Positions 44,785-54,056 of a stretch of 64,000 nucleotides of DNA are shown here, one piece after another (positions within the stretch are counted from its first letter, which is position 1; the number at the start of each line of letters is the position of its first letter). The DNA is from Tritonibacter aquimaris. Its GTDB lineage: Bacteria; Pseudomonadota; Alphaproteobacteria; Rhodobacterales; Rhodobacteraceae. The notes beneath the pieces are model-generated. The model was not told where the DNA came from. It did not search any database and saw only the letters and a list, made by a program, of their open reading frames with translations. The position numbers and the translations under genes were made by a program. The DNA lies in the NCBI RefSeq assembly GCF_009617595.1, contig NZ_WIXK01000001.1, positions 186,001 through 250,000 of the forward strand. The letters are read 5' to 3'.

Positions 44785-45534
44785 ATGTCCGACGCTCCTT
44801 TGGGTGATGTTTTGTTGAGTAAGGGGCGTTACCACGCGCGTCTCGCAACGTCCGACGCAGATATTGCGGCGGCACAGGCGCTGCGCACGCTCTGCTTTCG
44901 TACCTCACAGCTGGATCAGGATGACTTTGATCAATCCTGTGCTCATATCCTGGTTGAAGATTTGCGTACGGGGGCTTTGGTCTGTTGTTTTCGCATGCTG
45001 GTGTTGGACGGGGGCAGCGAAATCTGCCGCAGCTATTCAGCACAGTTTTATGATCTGGCAGCGATGCGCAGTTTTGATGGGCGCATGGTGGAGATGGGGC
45101 GGTTCTGTATCCACCAAGGCTGCAACGACGCAGATATTTTACGCGTGGCCTGGGGCGCGATGACGGCGTTTGTGGATCAAAACGATATTCAGATGTTGTT
45201 TGGCTGCTCATCCTTTGCGGGTACAGAGACCGATGAATATCTGGATGCATTTGCCATGTTGAAGCATCGACACCTTGGCCCCAAACGCTGGCTGCCGCGG
45301 GTAAAGGCACCAAATGTGTTCCGTTTTGCGGCGCGGCTGCGGCGCAAGCCCGATGCCAAGAAAGCCATGCTGCGGATGCCGCCCTTGCTGCGCACCTATC
45401 TGATGATGGGTGGCTGGGTCAGCGATCATGCGGTGGTGGATGACAATCTGAACACGTTGCATGTGTTTACCGGGCTTGAGATCGGCGCGATCCCGCCTGC
45501 GCGCAAGCGGCTGTTGCGCGCCGTCGCGGGCTAA
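44785..45534 (+). CDS. olsB: OlsB-like ornithine acyl-ACP N-acyltransferase (GNAT-type)
   Basis: 249-residue acyltransferase of the family making lyso-ornithine lipids (3-hydroxyacyl-ACP to ornithine). Landmarks: LRTLCFR near the N-terminus, FRMLVLDGG, EMGRFCIHQGC and LFGCSSFAG. Membrane-associated in function though no strong helix is seen. The usual partner olsA is not adjacent; an ABC-F gene follows. Start at 44785 is preceded by AAGGGA at a long spacing. Confidence 0.85.
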   Translation: MSDAPLGDVLLSKGRYHARLATSDADIAAAQALRTLCFRTSQLDQDDFDQSCAHILVEDLRTGALVCCFRMLVLDGGSEICRSYSAQFYDLAAMRSFDGRMVEMGRFCIHQGCNDADILRVAWGAMTAFVDQNDIQMLFGCSSFAGTETDEYLDAFAMLKHRHLGPKRWLPRVKAPNVFRFAARLRRKPDAKKAMLRMPPLLRTYLMMGGWVSDHAVVDDNLNTLHVFTGLEIGAIPPARKRLLRAVAG

Positions 45535-45634
45535 GGTGGCTGCGGCAAAGTTCGAATGCCTCCGGCGGGAGTATTTTTGAAAAGATTAAGGCGCCGGCGT
45601 TGACGCATCTCCTGCGGCGGTTTAGCTGGCTTTT

Positions 45635-47443
45635 ATGGCACGTATTCCTCTTCTGCAGATGAGCGGGATCTCCCTTACTTTTGGCGGCGATCCCATCTTT
45701 TCCGATCTTGATCTTGTGGTGCAACCCGGTGACCGGGTGGCGCTGGTGGGGCGCAATGGCTCTGGCAAATCGACCCTGATGAAAATCATGGCAGGGCTGG
45801 TTGAGGCGGACACCGGATCGATTGTGGTGCCGCCGGGAAAATCCGTTGGCTACATGGAGCAAGACCCCAAGATGGAGGGGTTTGCCACCCTGGGCGATTT
45901 TGCCTCAAGTGGTCTGGAACCCGGTGAACTTTATAAGGTTGAACGCGCAGGCGAGGGGCTGAAATTTGATCCCGCGCGTCCGGTGGCCACAGCATCTGGC
46001 GGTGAACGTCGCCGGGCTGCATTGGCCAAGCTGATGGCGGAAGCGCCGGATCTTATGTTGCTCGATGAACCAACCAACCACCTGGATATTGAAGCGATTG
46101 GCTGGCTTGAGGGCGAACTTGCCTCGACACGGGCGGGATATGTTTTGATTTCTCACGACCGTGCATTTTTGAACGCGCTGACCCGCGCGACCCTTTGGGT
46201 GGATCGCGGCCAGGTGCGCCGTCAGGAAAAAGGGTTTGCCGCCTTTGAGGCCTGGCGCGACAAAATCTGGGACGAAGAGGATCAGGCGCGTCACAAACTT
46301 AACCGCTTGATCAAATCCGAAAGCCGCTGGGCCGTTGAAGGGATCAGCGCGCGCCGCAAACGCAATATGGGCCGGGTGCGCGCATTGCAGGAACTGAAAT
46401 CGGAACGTTCGTCGCAGATCAAACGTCAGGGCGCGGCCGAGCTGGCGCTGGAGAGCGGGCCAAAGTCTGGCCGCAAGGTGATCGAAGCGGATGGGATTGA
46501 AAAAGCCTTTGGAGACAAGGTGATCCTGCGTCGTTTTGATCTCAAGGTGCAGCGCGGTGATCGAGTTGCCTTTGTTGGCCCCAATGGTGCGGGCAAAACC
46601 ACGCTGTTGAAAATGCTTTTGGGAATGGAAGATCCTGATGCGGGGCAGGTGAAGCTTGGCACCAATCTGGAAGTTGCCCTGTTTGATCAGACCCGTGACC
46701 AGCTGGATGGGGATCTGAGCCTGTGGGATAACCTGACCTCTGATCCATCGATGCGCATATCTGGCAAGGCCGATCAGGTAATGGTGCGTGGCCAGCCCAA
46801 ACATGTGGTTGGATATCTCAAGGAATTTCTGTTTGACGAACGTCAGGCCCGCGCGCCGGTACGCTCGCTGTCGGGCGGTGAAAAAGCGCGTCTATTGCTT
46901 GCGCGGCTGATGGCACGCAGTTCAAACCTTCTGGTGCTCGATGAGCCGACCAATGATTTGGATGTTGAAACGCTGGATCTGTTGCAAGAATTGCTCGATG
47001 CCTATGATGGCACCGTTTTGTTGGTGAGCCACGATCGGGATTTTCTGGATCGCGTGGCCACCACCACGATCGTGATGGAAGGCGACGGCAATGCTACGGC
47101 CTATGCAGGTGGCTGGAGCGACTATATTGCGCAGCGCAAACCGGTTGAAAAAGTGGTGGTTGAAAAGGCCGCGAAACAGGCAAAGTCAAAACCCAAGGCA
47201 GAGGCCAAACCTGCGGATGGTTTGAGCTTTAAGGAAAAGCACCGGCTCGAGGCGCTGCCTGCTGAGATTGAGCGGCTGGAAGCAGAGATTGCCAAGTTGG
47301 AGCAGCTGATGGCGGATCCTGAGCTGTTCACCCGAGAACCGGTGAAGTTCAAGAAAGCCAGCGAAGCCCTTATAGAACGTCAGGAAAAACTATCTGCCTC
47401 TGAGGAGGAATGGCTGGAATTGGAAGAAAAAGCCGCCAGCTGA
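45635..47443 (+). CDS. uup: ABC-F family ATPase, Uup-like
   Basis: 602-residue soluble twin-ATPase. First cassette: GRNGSGKSTLMKIMAG, SGGERRRAALAKL, LLDEPTNHLDI. Second cassette: GPNGAGKTTLLKMLLG, LSGGEKARLLLARL, VLDEPTNDLDVETLDLLQEL. A C-terminal charged coiled coil (about 530-600) is typical of Uup. No membrane domain, so it acts on DNA or ribosomes rather than transport. The start has only a weak ribosome site. Confidence 0.93.
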   Translation: MARIPLLQMSGISLTFGGDPIFSDLDLVVQPGDRVALVGRNGSGKSTLMKIMAGLVEADTGSIVVPPGKSVGYMEQDPKMEGFATLGDFASSGLEPGELYKVERAGEGLKFDPARPVATASGGERRRAALAKLMAEAPDLMLLDEPTNHLDIEAIGWLEGELASTRAGYVLISHDRAFLNALTRATLWVDRGQVRRQEKGFAAFEAWRDKIWDEEDQARHKLNRLIKSESRWAVEGISARRKRNMGRVRALQELKSERSSQIKRQGAAELALESGPKSGRKVIEADGIEKAFGDKVILRRFDLKVQRGDRVAFVGPNGAGKTTLLKMLLGMEDPDAGQVKLGTNLEVALFDQTRDQLDGDLSLWDNLTSDPSMRISGKADQVMVRGQPKHVVGYLKEFLFDERQARAPVRSLSGGEKARLLLARLMARSSNLLVLDEPTNDLDVETLDLLQELLDAYDGTVLLVSHDRDFLDRVATTTIVMEGDGNATAYAGGWSDYIAQRKPVEKVVVEKAAKQAKSKPKAEAKPADGLSFKEKHRLEALPAEIERLEAEIAKLEQLMADPELFTREPVKFKKASEALIERQEKLSASEEEWLELEEKAAS

Positions 47444-47449
47444 TGAGAG

Positions 47450-47478
47450 GACGCCGCGCTGAGCGCGGCGTCTTTTTT
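47450..47478 (+). terminator. Terminator of uup
   Basis: 10-bp stem gacgccgcgc / gcgcggcgtc, 3-nt loop, then six Ts. The convergent SDR gene ends at 47478. Confidence 0.9.
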
Positions 47479-48233
47479 CAGGTCATACGAAGCGCGCCAT
47501 CCAGGCGGATCACCTCACCGTTCAGATAGGGCATGCCAACAATAAAGGCTGCTGTGCGGGCAAATTCCTGTGGGTCACCCAGGCGTTTGGGGTGGGGCAC
47601 ATTTGCGGCGAGACCTTCGCGAATTTCTTCGCTCATCCCGGCCATCATCGGCGTCAGGAAAATACCCGGTGCAATCGTCATTACGCGAATGCCCTGACCC
47701 GAGAGATCGCGCGCCATTGGCAGTGTCATCCCCACAATGCCGCCTTTGGAGGCAGCATAGGCAGCCTGGCCTTTTTGGCCGTCAAATGCAGCAATTGACG
47801 CCGTGTTGACAATGACGCCGCGGTTGTTGTTTTCGTCGGCTGTTTGTTTCGCCATTTCAGCCGCTGCAAGACGCGCCACGTTGAAACTGCCGACAAGGTT
47901 GATGTCTACGGTGCGTGAAAACGCGCCCAGCGGATGCGGGCCATCGCGGCCCACGGTTTTTGCCCCAACCACGATGCCTGCGCAGTTCAGACAAGCGTTG
48001 ATGCCACCCATTTTGGCGCTGGCAAATTCGATTGCAGCAGCAGCAGAGGTTTCATCGCTTACGTCGGTTTTGACAAAATGCCCCCCGATTTCATCCGCTA
48101 CGGCCTGGCCTCCGGTTTCATCCAGATCCAGCAGTGTGACCTGTGCGCCATTGGCCGCGAAATAGCGGGCGCAGGCTTCGCCAAGACCCGATGCCGCACC
48201 AGTGATCACGGCCTTTACATGTGACAGCTCCAT
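47478..48233 (-). CDS. SDR family dehydrogenase (3-hydroxyacyl-CoA dehydrogenase type II-like)
   Basis: 251-residue short-chain dehydrogenase. TGxxxGxG cofactor motif AVITGAASGLGEACA, NAG-type NCAGIVVGA, catalytic Ser in NTASIAAFDG and YxxxK in AAYAASKGG. The overall pattern (GFNxAR-like GSFNVARLAAAEM) resembles HSD17B10 / type II hydroxyacyl-CoA dehydrogenases acting in fatty acid or branched-chain degradation. The ATG at 48233 has GAGGG close by; an upstream GTG/ATG at 48248 lacks a site. An operator-like palindrome overlaps the promoter region. Confidence 0.85.
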   Translation of the reverse strand: MELSHVKAVITGAASGLGEACARYFAANGAQVTLLDLDETGGQAVADEIGGHFVKTDVSDETSAAAAIEFASAKMGGINACLNCAGIVVGAKTVGRDGPHPLGAFSRTVDINLVGSFNVARLAAAEMAKQTADENNNRGVIVNTASIAAFDGQKGQAAYAASKGGIVGMTLPMARDLSGQGIRVMTIAPGIFLTPMMAGMSEEIREGLAANVPHPKRLGDPQEFARTAAFIVGMPYLNGEVIRLDGALRMT

Positions 48234-48246
48234 ACCGCCCTCCCTC

Positions 48247-48266
48247 AAATGAACGTTTGTTCATTT
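48247..48266. promoter_or_regulatory. Perfect operator-like palindrome upstream of the SDR gene
   Basis: AAATGAAC gttt GTTCATTT, 8-bp perfect arms, 14 bases before the SDR ATG. Size and half-site suit a TetR-family operator. Its position near the start suggests repression. The regulator is not in the window. Confidence 0.65.
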
Positions 48267-48304
48267 ATGGCAGGCTGGCAAAACCTGTCCAGAGTTCCGC
48301 AGGG

Positions 48305-49219
48305 TCAAGTTTGCATCAATTTCAGATCCCAGCGCGCCAGAGGTGTAAGGCGGCGGCCTAGAGGTGGCCAATACAGCCAGGTGCCGCCAAGTTTGCTGAT
48401 CTCGGCCCCGGTGCCGAGTTTAAACCGCGCAAGCCCTTCGGCGTCTTCGGTATTGATCAACCCAAGATCAAGCCGTTTAACACCCTTCTGACGCAGCCAG
48501 TGAAGGGCCGACCACAACAGCAGGTTATTGGCATTCAGCGCTTTGCCACGGGGCAGGCTGTGGGCAATGTGATAGGTCGCATTCTGGCCGTGGGTCAGCA
48601 CCAGAATGCCTGCAACACAATCGGTTCCATCAAAAGCCTGAAACAGTTTTGCCTTGCCGGGATTGGCCTCAGCATAGGCCAGTGTGAGTGGTACAGGCCA
48701 AGAGCGGTAGCCACGCTTTTGCTGCAGTTTGGCGTCTGCCTGCAGCAGCCAGTGGCTGGCATCAATTGGCATGTTTTGTCGGGTAATCTTGAGGCCCGCG
48801 TTTTCCGCCTGTACCAGCCGGTTGCGCCATTTCTGATGCAGGCGCGCGCGCTGCATATCAGCGGGGATATCGAGATCTATCTGTGCAACACTGGCCGGGG
48901 TCATCAAGGGCAGTGCGCCAAGACGCGCAAGCTCAGGCGTGGGTGATTCCGGTGACAAAAGGATTGGGGTGCGCTTCAGCCCCTCTTCCTGGAGAATTTC
49001 AAGCAAGCGCGCGGGTTTTGAAAGATCTGCGCGATTGATCATTGCCGCATTAACGCGGCCCCAGATCCGGCGGCGCAACACCACCGTATCCTGCATCCGG
49101 TCAAGCAGTAGGGGGCGCTGACCACTTTTGATCAGCGCTTTGGCAAATTCCTGCGTTTGTGGCAGGGCACGAAGGGCCATATCGGCCAGATCAGAACGGG
49201 GCGGAGCAAGGTCAAACAT
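48305..49219 (-). CDS. FemAB/GNAT-like acyltransferase of unknown substrate
   Basis: 304 residues from the ATG at 49219; an in-frame TTG at 49270 would add 17. The C-terminal half looks like a GNAT/FemAB fold: KLFQAFDGTDCVAGILVLTHG, then KALNANNLLLWSALHW and LDLGLINTEDAEGLARFKLG. The substrate is unknown. Followed by the SDR gene 34 bases away. Confidence 0.65.
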   Translation of the reverse strand: MFDLAPPRSDLADMALRALPQTQEFAKALIKSGQRPLLLDRMQDTVVLRRRIWGRVNAAMINRADLSKPARLLEILQEEGLKRTPILLSPESPTPELARLGALPLMTPASVAQIDLDIPADMQRARLHQKWRNRLVQAENAGLKITRQNMPIDASHWLLQADAKLQQKRGYRSWPVPLTLAYAEANPGKAKLFQAFDGTDCVAGILVLTHGQNATYHIAHSLPRGKALNANNLLLWSALHWLRQKGVKRLDLGLINTEDAEGLARFKLGTGAEISKLGGTWLYWPPLGRRLTPLARWDLKLMQT

Positions 49220-49224
49220 GGCGC

Positions 49225-49259
49225 CATTAACCCCAGCGAAACCTAAGTCATGGTTAATG
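49225..49259. promoter_or_regulatory. Inverted repeat between a FemAB-like gene and a small ORF
   Basis: CATTAACC (49225-49232) and GGTTAATG (49252-49259), 19 bp apart. It spans the start region of the divergent genes; a possible operator or a chance pairing. Confidence 0.35.
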
Positions 49260-49402
49260 AGGCCATGCAAAAGCGAAATAAAGTTTATGGGAAAGAGGCC
49301 CCTTGCGCGCGGATGACCAAAACCGCGGCGCTGTTGGTGGCGATCGCCCTGTCAGTGCCGGTGTTTTTGGTGCTGACATTGGTTGATCTCTTTTTGATAT
49401 AA
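49250..49402 (+). CDS. Possible 50-residue membrane peptide
   Basis: Short frame from ATG 49250 to TAA 49400-49402. A basic N-terminal part (QKRNKVYGKE) and a C-terminal hydrophobic helix TAALLVAIALSVPVFLVLTL. An internal ATG at 49313 would give a 29-residue version. It is followed directly by a bidirectional terminator, which supports transcription. No family seen; evidence is moderate. Confidence 0.4.
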   Translation: MVNEAMQKRNKVYGKEAPCARMTKTAALLVAIALSVPVFLVLTLVDLFLI

Positions 49403-49429
49403 AAAAGGGGCGCGTGATGCGCCCCTTTT
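49403..49429. terminator. Bidirectional terminator between the small ORF and tyrS
   Basis: 11-bp stem aaaaggggcgc / gcgcccctttt with a 5-nt loop and A/T runs on both sides. Serves tyrS on the minus strand and anything from the plus side. Confidence 0.85.
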
Positions 49430-49450
49430 GCAAATCTTTGGATGCGGTGA

Positions 49451-50707
49451 TTAGCCGTCGAGCTGCACCAGCGCGTGGCGCTTTTTGCCTGCGCTCAGTT
49501 TGATCGGCGATGACAGTGCGGCTGCGTCAATCATCAGCCCTGCATCGGTCAGCGGCGCATCATCAAGCTTGGCTCCGTTTTCAGCAATCAATCGTTTGGC
49601 TTCCTTGCCGGTTTTGGCGAGGCCCGATTTCACAATCAGCTGCACGATAGAGATACCGTCACCCAGATCAGCCGCGTTCAGCGAAAGCGTTGGTAGATCG
49701 TCCCCAACGCCGCCTTTTTCAAATACTTCGCGCGCGGTGGCTTCGGCGGCTTTGGCCGCATCAGCACCATGCAAAAGCGTGGTCACCTCATTGGCCAACA
49801 CGATTTTTGCATCATTGATTTCCGATCCAGCCAGTGCGCCCAGACGTTCACATTCATCAACGGGCAGCTCGGTATAAAGCTTCAGGAAGCGGCCTACATC
49901 TGCGTCGGTTGTATTGCGCCAGAACTGCCAGAATTCATAAGGGCTGCGCATATCAGCATTGAGCCAGACCGCACCGTCCTGAGATTTGCCCATCTTCTTG
50001 CCGTCAGAGGTGGTCAGCAGCGGCGAGGTCAGGCCAAAGATCCCATTGTCCAGAACCCGGCGGGTCAGGTCGATCCCGTTAACGATGTTGCCCCATTGAT
50101 CCGATCCGCCCATCTGCAGGATGCAGCCATAGCGGCGGTTCAGCTCAAGGAAGTCATAGGCCTGCAGGATCATGTAGTTGAATTCAAGGAAGCTGAGCGA
50201 CTGTTCGCGGTCTAGCCGCGATTTTACGCTTTCAAACGCCAGCATCCGGTTGACCGAAAAATGTCGACCAATGTCGCGCAGAAACTCCAGATAGTTCAGA
50301 TCATCCAGCCATTCCGCATTGTTCAGCATCAGGGCTTTGTTTGGTGCATCGGTGTCATAGTCGATATAGGCAGAGAACACCTTTTTGATGCCCGCGATAT
50401 TGTCATTGATCGCGGCGTCATCCAGCAGCGGGCGTTCATCCGCGCGGAACGACGGATCGCCCACCTTGGTGGTGCCGCCGCCCATCAGGGTGATCGGCTG
50501 GTGGCCGGTCTTCTGGAACCAGCGCAGCATCATGATCTGGATCAGCGAGCCCACGTGCAGCGATTTTGCAGTGGCGTCAAAGCCGATATAGGCCGGGCGC
50601 ACACCACTCAAAAGAGCGTCGTCCAGTCCCTGATAATCGGTGCAGTCCGACAGAAACCCGCGTTCCATCATGACGGCGACGAAATCAGACTTAGGATGGT
50701 ATGTCAT
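49451..50707 (-). CDS. tyrS: Tyrosyl-tRNA synthetase
   Basis: Class I synthetase, 418 residues, cytoplasmic. HIGH-like motif SLHVGSL, KMSKS-like GKKMGKSQD and [12 protein letters not shown] in the tyrosine pocket. C-terminal S4 RNA-binding domain ([17 protein letters not shown]). Divergent from anmK with about 150 bases between. Confidence 0.98.
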   Translation of the reverse strand: MTYHPKSDFVAVMMERGFLSDCTDYQGLDDALLSGVRPAYIGFDATAKSLHVGSLIQIMMLRWFQKTGHQPITLMGGGTTKVGDPSFRADERPLLDDAAINDNIAGIKKVFSAYIDYDTDAPNKALMLNNAEWLDDLNYLEFLRDIGRHFSVNRMLAFESVKSRLDREQSLSFLEFNYMILQAYDFLELNRRYGCILQMGGSDQWGNIVNGIDLTRRVLDNGIFGLTSPLLTTSDGKKMGKSQDGAVWLNADMRSPYEFWQFWRNTTDADVGRFLKLYTELPVDECERLGALAGSEINDAKIVLANEVTTLLHGADAAKAAEATAREVFEKGGVGDDLPTLSLNAADLGDGISIVQLIVKSGLAKTGKEAKRLIAENGAKLDDAPLTDAGLMIDAAALSSPIKLSAGKKRHALVQLDG

Positions 50708-50860
50708 TGTGAGCCTCGGAAATTGATATGTGCCTGCTTCCTATAAAACGCAAAACACAGAGTTGGAACCTGTTTTCCTGCCAAGATAACCGCTGTAGGC
50801 TGTACTGCAATCAATGACCTGACTTTGATCAGGGCAATCCCATAAAAACCGGGGGCAGTC

Positions 50861-51985
50861 ATGGCGCGAGCAATTTCCAAAACAGGGGTGATCCGGGCGG
50901 CGGGCACAATGAGCGGAACCTCTCTGGACGGGGTGGATGTTGCGATCGTCGAGACAGATGGGCAGCAGATCTTTGGATTTGGCCCCAGTCATTATCGTGG
51001 CTACACAGATGCAGAGCGCGCGGTGTTGCTGGCCGCGCTTGGGAAATGGTCTGGGCCAGAGGTTGATGCGGCAACTTCTGTGGTGGATGAAGCGCACCAA
51101 CAGGTGTTGCAGCAGCTTTTACAAGACGCGCCCGAGGTTGAGCTTGTGGGCTTTCATGGTCAGACGCTTGCCCATGCGCCGCGTTTGCAGGGAACCTTGC
51201 AGGTGGGCGACGGGGCTGGGCTTGCGGAGGCGATTTCCCGGCCGGTGGTTTGGGATTTTCGCAGCGATGATGTGGCGATGGGCGGCGAGGGCGCGCCGCT
51301 TGCGCCGTTTTTCCATTTCGCCTGTGCAAAATACATTGGTGCCGAGGCGCCGGTTGCGTTTCTGAACCTCGGCGGTGTGGGCAATATCACCTATGTGGAT
51401 CCGCGATATGATCGTCCGGAAAATCCTGGAGCGCTTCTTGCTTTTGACACCGGGCCTGCAAATGCACCGGTGAATGATCTGATGCAGGCGCGTCTGGGCC
51501 TTGCGATGGACAAAGGCGGGGCGGTTGCGCGCGCTGGCACGGTTGAAACGGGCGCGTTGGAGCTGTTTCTGGCAGAGCCCTATTTTACCCGCATGCCGCC
51601 AAAGTCGCTCGACCGAAACGATTTTTCAGAGATGATTGATCTGGTGCGCGAGCTGTCAGATGCGGATGCAGCAGCCACGCTGACCGGCATGTGTGCCGCG
51701 GCGGTGGTGCAGGGGGTGGAGCATTGCCCGCAGATGCCGCAGAAAATCCTGGTCACCGGGGGCGGGCGGCTCAATCCGGTTCTGATGGAGATGCTGCAGG
51801 TTGCGCTCGACTGCCCGGTTGTGCCCATCGAAGAAGTTGGGCTGGATGGGGATATGCTTGAAGCGCAGGCATTTGCGCATCTGGCTGTGCGGGTTGTACG
51901 CGGTCTGCCAACATCTGCGCCCGCAACAACGGGTGTCAGTGCCTGTGTTGGTGGCGGGGTCCTGAGTGTTTCAACAAAGACATAG
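50861..51985 (+). CDS. anmK: Anhydro-N-acetylmuramic acid kinase
   Basis: Phosphorylates anhMurNAc in cell-wall recycling, 374 residues. ATP-binding signature [14 protein letters not shown] at the N-terminus, [21 protein letters not shown] and [15 protein letters not shown]. Complements nagZ elsewhere in the window. Divergent from tyrS. Confidence 0.96.
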   Translation: MARAISKTGVIRAAGTMSGTSLDGVDVAIVETDGQQIFGFGPSHYRGYTDAERAVLLAALGKWSGPEVDAATSVVDEAHQQVLQQLLQDAPEVELVGFHGQTLAHAPRLQGTLQVGDGAGLAEAISRPVVWDFRSDDVAMGGEGAPLAPFFHFACAKYIGAEAPVAFLNLGGVGNITYVDPRYDRPENPGALLAFDTGPANAPVNDLMQARLGLAMDKGGAVARAGTVETGALELFLAEPYFTRMPPKSLDRNDFSEMIDLVRELSDADAAATLTGMCAAAVVQGVEHCPQMPQKILVTGGGRLNPVLMEMLQVALDCPVVPIEEVGLDGDMLEAQAFAHLAVRVVRGLPTSAPATTGVSACVGGGVLSVSTKT

Positions 51986-52049
51986 CCTAGACGGGGGTGC
52001 TCCCGCTCGTCACAGGTGATTTGAAAATCCCCCGTTCCCGTTGGGCGTC

Positions 52050-52094
52050 GCGCCGCGCAAAGCGCGGCGCTGGTCGTTTCGGGCGCAGCCCGAA
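52050..52094. repeat. Two adjacent GC-rich palindromes
   Basis: gcgccgcgc aaa gcgcggcgc (52050-52070) and ttcgggc gca gcccgaa (52078-52094). Both loops are three bases. No T-run follows, so they look like a paired palindromic element between the convergent anmK and cupin genes rather than a classic terminator. Confidence 0.6.
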
Positions 52095-52118
52095 GCGAAA
52101 AACCTCAAGAAAGCGCCC

Positions 52119-52538
52119 TTAGGTGCGCGCTATATCAAATTCAGGTGCGGCCAATTCAAACCCATCAAATTCAAAGCCCGGCGACACGGTGCAGCTGACC
52201 AGAGTGTAATCCCCCGTGCTGCGCGCCGCCTGCCAGTGATGCGGTGGAACGATGATTTGGGGCTGGCCTTTGCTGAGATCTGGCGACAGTAAATGATCAA
52301 CGGCAGGGCCGTTTTCATCCGCCGCCATCGACAGCACCAACGGCGCGCCCGCATGAAACAGCCAGATCTCGGCTGCATCCACCCGGTGCCAATGGCTTGT
52401 TTCGTCCGCTTTTAGCAGGAAATAGATACAGGTTCCGCTGGCGCGACCGGGATTACTGGCCTTCCAGGTTTCTTTGTACCAGCCGCCCTCAGGATGGGGC
52501 TGCAGATCGAGCTTTGCAATAATCTCATCCGCGGTCAT
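52119..52538 (-). CDS. DUF985 (cupin_5) family protein
   Basis: 139-residue cupin-fold protein of the DUF985 family. Typical elements: PHPEGGWYKETW, FLLKADETSHWHRVDAAEIW with the His residues, and SCTVSPGFEFDGFELA. Function unknown; the His cluster suggests a bound ligand. Its start is close to the divergent selO gene. Confidence 0.9.
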   Translation of the reverse strand: MTADEIIAKLDLQPHPEGGWYKETWKASNPGRASGTCIYFLLKADETSHWHRVDAAEIWLFHAGAPLVLSMAADENGPAVDHLLSPDLSKGQPQIIVPPHHWQAARSTGDYTLVSCTVSPGFEFDGFELAAPEFDIART

Positions 52539-52592
52539 CGGCTCATGTCCTTTATCTCTGGCAATCTACAGTGGGTGGCATATGTTTGCCCC

Positions 52593-54011
52593 ATGACAAT
52601 GAATATCCCCTTTGACAACAGCTATGCGCGCCTTGCACCGGAATTTTACAGCAAGCTTGCGCCCGAGCCCGCATCTGCGCCGCAGCTTGTGGCCTATAAT
52701 GAAGCACTTGGTGCGCTGTTGGGAATTGAAGAAGCCGACACCGCCACCCGAGCGGAAGTTTTTGCTGGCAACGAAGCGCCCGAAGGCGCGGAGCCTTTGG
52801 CGCAGCTTTACAGTGGCCACCAGTTTGGCAATTACAATCCGCAGCTGGGCGATGGGCGTGCGCTGCTTCTTGGTGAAGTCATCGACCGTGATGGTGTGCG
52901 CCGCGATATCCAATTGAAAGGCTCCGGGCGCACGCCTTATTCGCGTCGCGGTGATGGTCGCGCGTGGCTGGGGCCGGTGTTGCGCGAATATGTTGTCTCT
53001 GAGGCGATGCATGCGCTGGGGATCCCCACCACACGGGCACTTGCTGCTGTGACGACAGGTGATGATGTCTGGCGCGAAGGGCCAATGCCTGGGGCAGTGC
53101 TGACGCGGGTGGCTCAAAGCCATTTACGGGTTGGTACCTTTCAGATCTTTGCGGTGCGTGGCCAGACTGAGGCGCTGAAGACGCTGACCGACTATGCGAT
53201 TGCGCGCCATTATCCCGAGGCATCCGGCCCGATGGGGCTGTTGCGGGCGGTGCGCGACAATCAGGTGAAGCTGATCGCAGCCTGGATGGGTGTTGGCTTT
53301 ATCCACGGGGTGATGAATACCGACAACAGCTCAATCTCCGGCGAGACAATCGATTACGGCCCCTGCGCCTTTATGGATGCGTATCAGGGCAATCGGGTGT
53401 TTTCCTCCATCGATCAGATGGGGCGATACGCCTATGGCAATCAGCCAAGCATTGCGGTGTGGAACCTTGCGCAATTGGCCACGGCGCTGATCCAGCAGGC
53501 AGACGATCCTGAAGCCCTGCTCGAAGAGGCCACCGAAATCGTGCACGGCATGCCAGATCTGTTGCACGAAGCCTGGCTTGATACATTCCGGCGCAAAATT
53601 GGCCTCTCTACGGCTGAACAGGGGGATGAGACCCTGCTCACCGATCTGTTGAAGGTCATGGCCGCGGGGCAGGCGGATTTCACCAATACCTTCCGCGCCT
53701 TGACGGCAGGCAAAGCGCGCGATCAATTCGTGGAGCCTGAGGCGTTTGATCGCTGGGAAGAGGGCTGGCGCGCGCGGCTTCACCGTGAGCAGAGCCCGGA
53801 TGATGTCATGGCTCAGGCAAACCCGATCTATATTGCGCGCAATCACCAGATCGAAAAGATGATCACCGATGCAGTTGCGGGCGACTTTAACCTGTTTCAC
53901 CGTCTGAACCGTGTGCTGGCGCAACCGTTTACAGAGCAGCCGGGTGCGGAGGATCTGAAAAAAGCACCGCTGCCCGATGAGATCGTGCCAGCAACCTTTT
54001 GCGGCACCTAA
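52593..54011 (+). CDS. selO: Protein adenylyltransferase SelO
   Basis: Pseudokinase-fold enzyme that transfers AMP to proteins (SelO/YdiU), 472 residues. Motifs: YSGHQFGNYNPQLGDGRALLLGE, QLKGSGRTPYSRRGDGRA (nucleotide binding), and a metal-binding region GVMNTDNSSISGETIDYGPCAF further in. The C-terminus ends in TFCGT; the terminal Cys region is redox-related in the family. The exact start is uncertain: ATG at 52593 or 52599, neither with a strong ribosome site. Confidence 0.9.
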   Translation: MTMNIPFDNSYARLAPEFYSKLAPEPASAPQLVAYNEALGALLGIEEADTATRAEVFAGNEAPEGAEPLAQLYSGHQFGNYNPQLGDGRALLLGEVIDRDGVRRDIQLKGSGRTPYSRRGDGRAWLGPVLREYVVSEAMHALGIPTTRALAAVTTGDDVWREGPMPGAVLTRVAQSHLRVGTFQIFAVRGQTEALKTLTDYAIARHYPEASGPMGLLRAVRDNQVKLIAAWMGVGFIHGVMNTDNSSISGETIDYGPCAFMDAYQGNRVFSSIDQMGRYAYGNQPSIAVWNLAQLATALIQQADDPEALLEEATEIVHGMPDLLHEAWLDTFRRKIGLSTAEQGDETLLTDLLKVMAAGQADFTNTFRALTAGKARDQFVEPEAFDRWEEGWRARLHREQSPDDVMAQANPIYIARNHQIEKMITDAVAGDFNLFHRLNRVLAQPFTEQPGAEDLKKAPLPDEIVPATFCGT

Positions 54012-54056
54012 CACAAAAAATGCGCGCTCTCAGCTGAGGCGCGCATTTTGTTTTAT
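54012..54056. terminator. Bidirectional terminator between selO and the helicase gene
   Basis: Stem aaaatgcgcgc / gcgcgcatttt (54017-54027 with 54039-54049), itself enclosing ctcagctgag. A- and T-rich flanks on both sides. Confidence 0.85.
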
